From Thermoplasmata archaeon (GTDB taxonomy: Archaea > Thermoplasmatota > Thermoplasmata > Methanomassiliicoccales > Methanomethylophilaceae), in the NCBI GenBank assembly GCA_015063225.1, contig SUSU01000004.1, positions 23,157 to 87,156 of the forward strand: a stretch of 64,000 bases of DNA, in the 5' to 3' direction. The notes below the pieces were generated by a model. It saw nothing but the letters and a program-made list of their open reading frames with translations, was not told the DNA's origin and did not search any database. Below are positions 62,251 to 64,000 of the stretch, in pieces (within the stretch, counting starts at the first letter, position 1; each line of letters opens with the position of its first letter). A program made the position numbers and the translations under genes.

Positions 62251-62310
62251 ATGTATCCTAAACACAAGCAATCAATAAATACTGTTTAGAAATCTTTTAC
62301 TCATAGGTGA
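62251..62310 (+). other. Leader frame with in-frame TAG before ferredoxin
   Basis: An ATG at the predicted transcription start opens a 12-codon frame ending in TAG at 62287. If TAG were read as pyrrolysine, the frame would continue for six more codons to a TGA that ends at 62310, inside the ferredoxin ribosome-binding site AGGTGA. This may be chance. It may also be an upstream control frame. Confidence 0.3.
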
Positions 62311-62315
62311 ATCAA

Positions 62316-62480
62316 ATGCCTAAGATCATCGCTGACAACTGTGTTGCTTGCGGCGCTTGCGCCGATGTGTGCCCCGAGGGAGCTATCTCCGTTGACGACG
62401 TCGCTGTTATCGACGACTCCAAGTGTGTCGACTGCGGCGCTTGCGTTGACGAGTGCCCCTCTGACGCCATCGAGAACTGA
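62316..62480 (+). CDS. 2[4Fe-4S] ferredoxin (54 aa)
   Basis: The 54-residue protein begins MPKIIADNCVACGACADVC and has two standard CxxCxxCxxxCP motifs, the second CVDCGACVDECPSDAIEN. This is a clostridial-type ferredoxin and a likely electron carrier for pyruvate:ferredoxin oxidoreductase (porB nearby) and the FNR-like protein. The AGGTGA site is five bases before ATG. Codon use (GCT, GGC, TGC) differs from neighbours and suggests high expression. It is closed by a GC hairpin and TTTT. Confidence 0.95.
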   Translation: MPKIIADNCVACGACADVCPEGAISVDDVAVIDDSKCVDCGACVDECPSDAIEN

Positions 62481-62492
62481 AACCCGCTCATC

Positions 62493-62516
62493 GGGGGCTT
62501 CGGCCCCCACCCTCTT
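62493..62516 (+). terminator. Ferredoxin terminator
   Basis: GGGGGC-TTCG-GCCCCC forms a stable stem with a UUCG loop. It is followed by ACCCTCTTTT. Confidence 0.75.
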
Positions 62517-62575
62517 TTACACTTTCCATCTTCTGTCTGGCTGGCGTCTATATACCAGCGGACATATCAGCCACC

Positions 62576-63298
62576 GTGGATGCGCTCATTGAGTTCGCGA
62601 TAGGCCTGGCCGTGGCAGTTATGCTGTGCGCCTTCGCATACCGCAAGCATCTGATGACCGCCTCCGCTTCCATCGCCGCTATCATAGGGTCGGCGATAAT
62701 CGTGTTCTGCGGGGGGATCTTCTGGGAGATCGCCATGCTCCTGTTCCCCATATCCGCGTTCATCGCCACTAAGCACCGCATCGGCGAGAAGACCGACCTC
62801 GGACTCCAGGAGGGCAGTTCCGGAGAACGCCATCTCCTGAACATCATAGGAGTCTTCATGGTCCCCACGATGATATCCGTGGTCTATTACCTAACGGACA
62901 CCGCCGGTTTCGAGCTCACCGTGGCATACCTTTCCGCCCTCGCGGTATCCACCGCAGACACCCTCAGTTCCGAACTCGGCGTACGCGACCCGAAGGTCTA
63001 CCTCATCACCACCGGGAAACCCTGTGAACGCGGGACCAACGGAGGGGTGTCGAGATACGGTCTCACCGTATCCACGATCGGGGCGTTCGTCTTCGCCCTC
63101 GTCGCGTATGTACTCGTCACCGGAGGGTTCGACATCAGGTTCATCATCCCCTTCGCGGCGGGTGCCCTCGGCAACCTGATCGACAGCGTCGAAGGCGCGG
63201 TGTTCGAGAACAGGGGACTCATGAGCAAATACACCGTGAACGCCTCCTCCGCCCTCATCGGTGCGATAATCGGATTCCTCCTGGCTCTTGTGTTCTGA
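62576..63298 (+). CDS. DUF92 membrane protein
   Basis: The 240-residue membrane protein with about six helices carries the DUF92 signature ALAVSTADTLSSELGVRDPKV and TNGGVSRYGLTVSTIGAFV. DUF92 includes plant VTE6-type phytyl-phosphate kinases, and archaeal members are thought to act on isoprenoid lipids or CTP-dependent lipid phosphorylation (not proven here). The start is GTG at 62576. It follows the ferredoxin terminator by about 60 bases. Confidence 0.82.
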   Translation: MDALIEFAIGLAVAVMLCAFAYRKHLMTASASIAAIIGSAIIVFCGGIFWEIAMLLFPISAFIATKHRIGEKTDLGLQEGSSGERHLLNIIGVFMVPTMISVVYYLTDTAGFELTVAYLSALAVSTADTLSSELGVRDPKVYLITTGKPCERGTNGGVSRYGLTVSTIGAFVFALVAYVLVTGGFDIRFIIPFAAGALGNLIDSVEGAVFENRGLMSKYTVNASSALIGAIIGFLLALVF

Positions 63299-63535
63299 AC
63301 GCCTCAGAGGGCGTTTACGGAGCCCTGCCGGCTTCCATTCCCATGCGCGATAGGTGACCTCCGTGTTGATGGAGGTCCGGAGGGCACCTGCCCCCCTTTG
63401 CCCCTGGAACGGCCCAGGCGGCCACGATGGGAACAGAGGGACTTACCTACCTCCGGCATGCCGTTTTTGCCCCTGGGCCGAGGTAGGCATTTGACCCCCG
63501 GAAAAAGCGTGTACGGTGGCTCCGGGAGACGATTA
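63299..63535 (+). ncRNA. Possible structured RNA region (no family recognised)
   Basis: No protein is visible. Long-range pairings suggest a fold: CGGAGCC (near 63315) with GGCTCCG (near 63519), TTCCCAT with ATGGGAA, ACCTCC with GGAGGT, and CCTACCTC with GAGGTAGG. I tried the SRP RNA and RNase P RNA signatures and neither matched. The strand is a guess. Confidence 0.35.
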
Positions 63536-63544
63536 CAGAAAAGT

Positions 63545-63566
63545 GCCGCGGTTGAAGGCCCGCGGC
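63545..63566 (-). terminator. porB terminator
   Basis: On the minus strand GCCGCGG..CCGCGGC forms a 7-bp stem 17 bases after the porB stop. It is followed by ACTTTT. Confidence 0.65.
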
Positions 63567-63583
63567 GGGCCCATGGAGTTTGA

Positions 63584-64000
63584 TCAGAGCTCGCAGAGCT
63601 TCAGGAGCTTGTTCCAGTTGCGGTCGATGTCACTCTGGCATTCCTCGACCACGTCGGACCAGCGCTCGTCGGACAGGTGCTTGAAGCGGCCCTGGCTGGA
63701 GAACCAGTCGACGATGGGCTTCTTCTCGACCTTGCCGTCGGCAATCCTCTGGGACTCGGCGGAGAGGTGGTACTCACCGTTCTCGACCTCGAAGAGGGGC
63801 CACACGCAGGTCTCCACCGCCAGCTTGGAGATGGCGATGGTGTCGTCGGAGTTGAACCTCCATCCGCGGGGGCAGGGCGACAGGGTGTTCATGAACGCCG
63901 CGCCGCCGCACTCGAAGGCCTTCTGGGACTTGGTGACCAGGTCCCTCCAGTTGTGGGGGGCGGCCTGTGCGACGTAGGGGATGTTGTGGGCGACCATGAT
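63584..64000 (-). CDS. porB: Pyruvate:ferredoxin oxidoreductase beta subunit PorB, C-terminal part (5' end outside window)
   Basis: The visible ~138 residues include NIPYVAQAAPHNWRDLVTK, GGAAFMNTLSPCPRGWRF and the C-terminal segment PIVDWFSSQGRF, as in the PorB end. The frame runs off the window at its 5' side. PorB holds thiamine diphosphate and a 4Fe-4S cluster and works with PorA, PorC and PorD to convert pyruvate to acetyl-CoA with ferredoxin as acceptor. The other subunits are probably upstream, beyond the window. The nearby ferredoxin is a candidate partner. Confidence 0.9.
   Translation of the reverse strand: MMVAHNIPYVAQAAPHNWRDLVTKSQKAFECGGAAFMNTLSPCPRGWRFNSDDTIAISKLAVETCVWPLFEVENGEYHLSAESQRIADGKVEKKPIVDWFSSQGRFKHLSDERWSDVVEECQSDIDRNWNKLLKLCEL

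Noticed and set aside
63299..63535. SRP RNA or RNase P RNA
   Set aside because: The conserved SRP helix 8 loop and the RNase P GAGGAAAGTCC-type segment are not found on either strand.

Overview
The window is archaeal, and most likely from a Methanomassiliicoccales-type methanogen (Thermoplasmatota). The archaeal signature genes are RNA polymerase subunit L, archaeosine synthase, TruD, diphthine synthase, Trm5, CobY, CbiZ, a Hef-type helicase and archaeal-type GlyRS and ValRS. Promoters are TATA-like, many genes look leaderless, and tightly packed genes often overlap by the 4 bases ATGA. Coding DNA is GC-rich. All 60 identified coding sequences have a visible stop: 55 use TGA, 5 use TAA and none uses TAG. 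That fits a lineage that reserves TAG for pyrrolysine. The order-level assignment is inference.

Layout. 1-4.9 kb: the 3' end of a DEAD-box helicase gene, a small kinase-like pair, pyrBI, and divergent arcS. 5-12 kb: DUF368 and MntP membrane proteins, tRNA-Gly, a very large TPR protein, truD and rpoL. 12-17.3 kb: DNA ligase, Hef helicase, an A-type Fe-S carrier, an AhpD-like protein and a degenerate SprT-like protein. 17.3-25.3 kb: an ADP-forming acyl-CoA synthetase behind palindromic operator-like sites, three acyltransferase-3 genes with an embedded duplicated fragment of the synthetase 3' end, and an AMP-forming acyl-CoA ligase. 25.4-27.7 kb: dphB, trm5 and a dCTP deaminase/dUTPase-family gene.

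27.7-36.3 kb is the most interesting part. A two-gene nitrogenase-like operon (a NifH-NifD fusion plus a NifK-like protein) is divergent from a compact cobamide assembly/salvage operon, cobD-cbiB-cbiZ-cobS-cobY. 36.3-49 kb: topoisomerase I, a cysteine hydrolase plus ferredoxin pair, a Sel1-repeat protein, tRNA-Ile, a CNNM/CBS transporter, rubrerythrin, two split-barrel flavin-type paralogs, a 38-residue membrane peptide, and a ferredoxin-NADP reductase-like flavoprotein with the same operator-like palindrome as the synthetase. 49-57 kb: an amidohydrolase, a four-CBS protein with glyS, a CBS-HPF-like protein, valS and a double rubredoxin. 57-64 kb: a BspA-like surface protein with a membrane partner, a second DbpA-type helicase, YbaK, tRNA-Gly, a 2[4Fe-4S] ferredoxin with an amber-containing leader, a DUF92 protein, a possible structured RNA, and the start-truncated porB.

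Together the genes suggest an anaerobe with ferredoxin-linked metabolism (PorB, ferredoxin, FNR-like, rubredoxin/rubrerythrin), heavy corrinoid use, and an uncharacterised nitrogenase-type reductase. No insertion sequences, rRNA genes or CRISPR arrays were seen.
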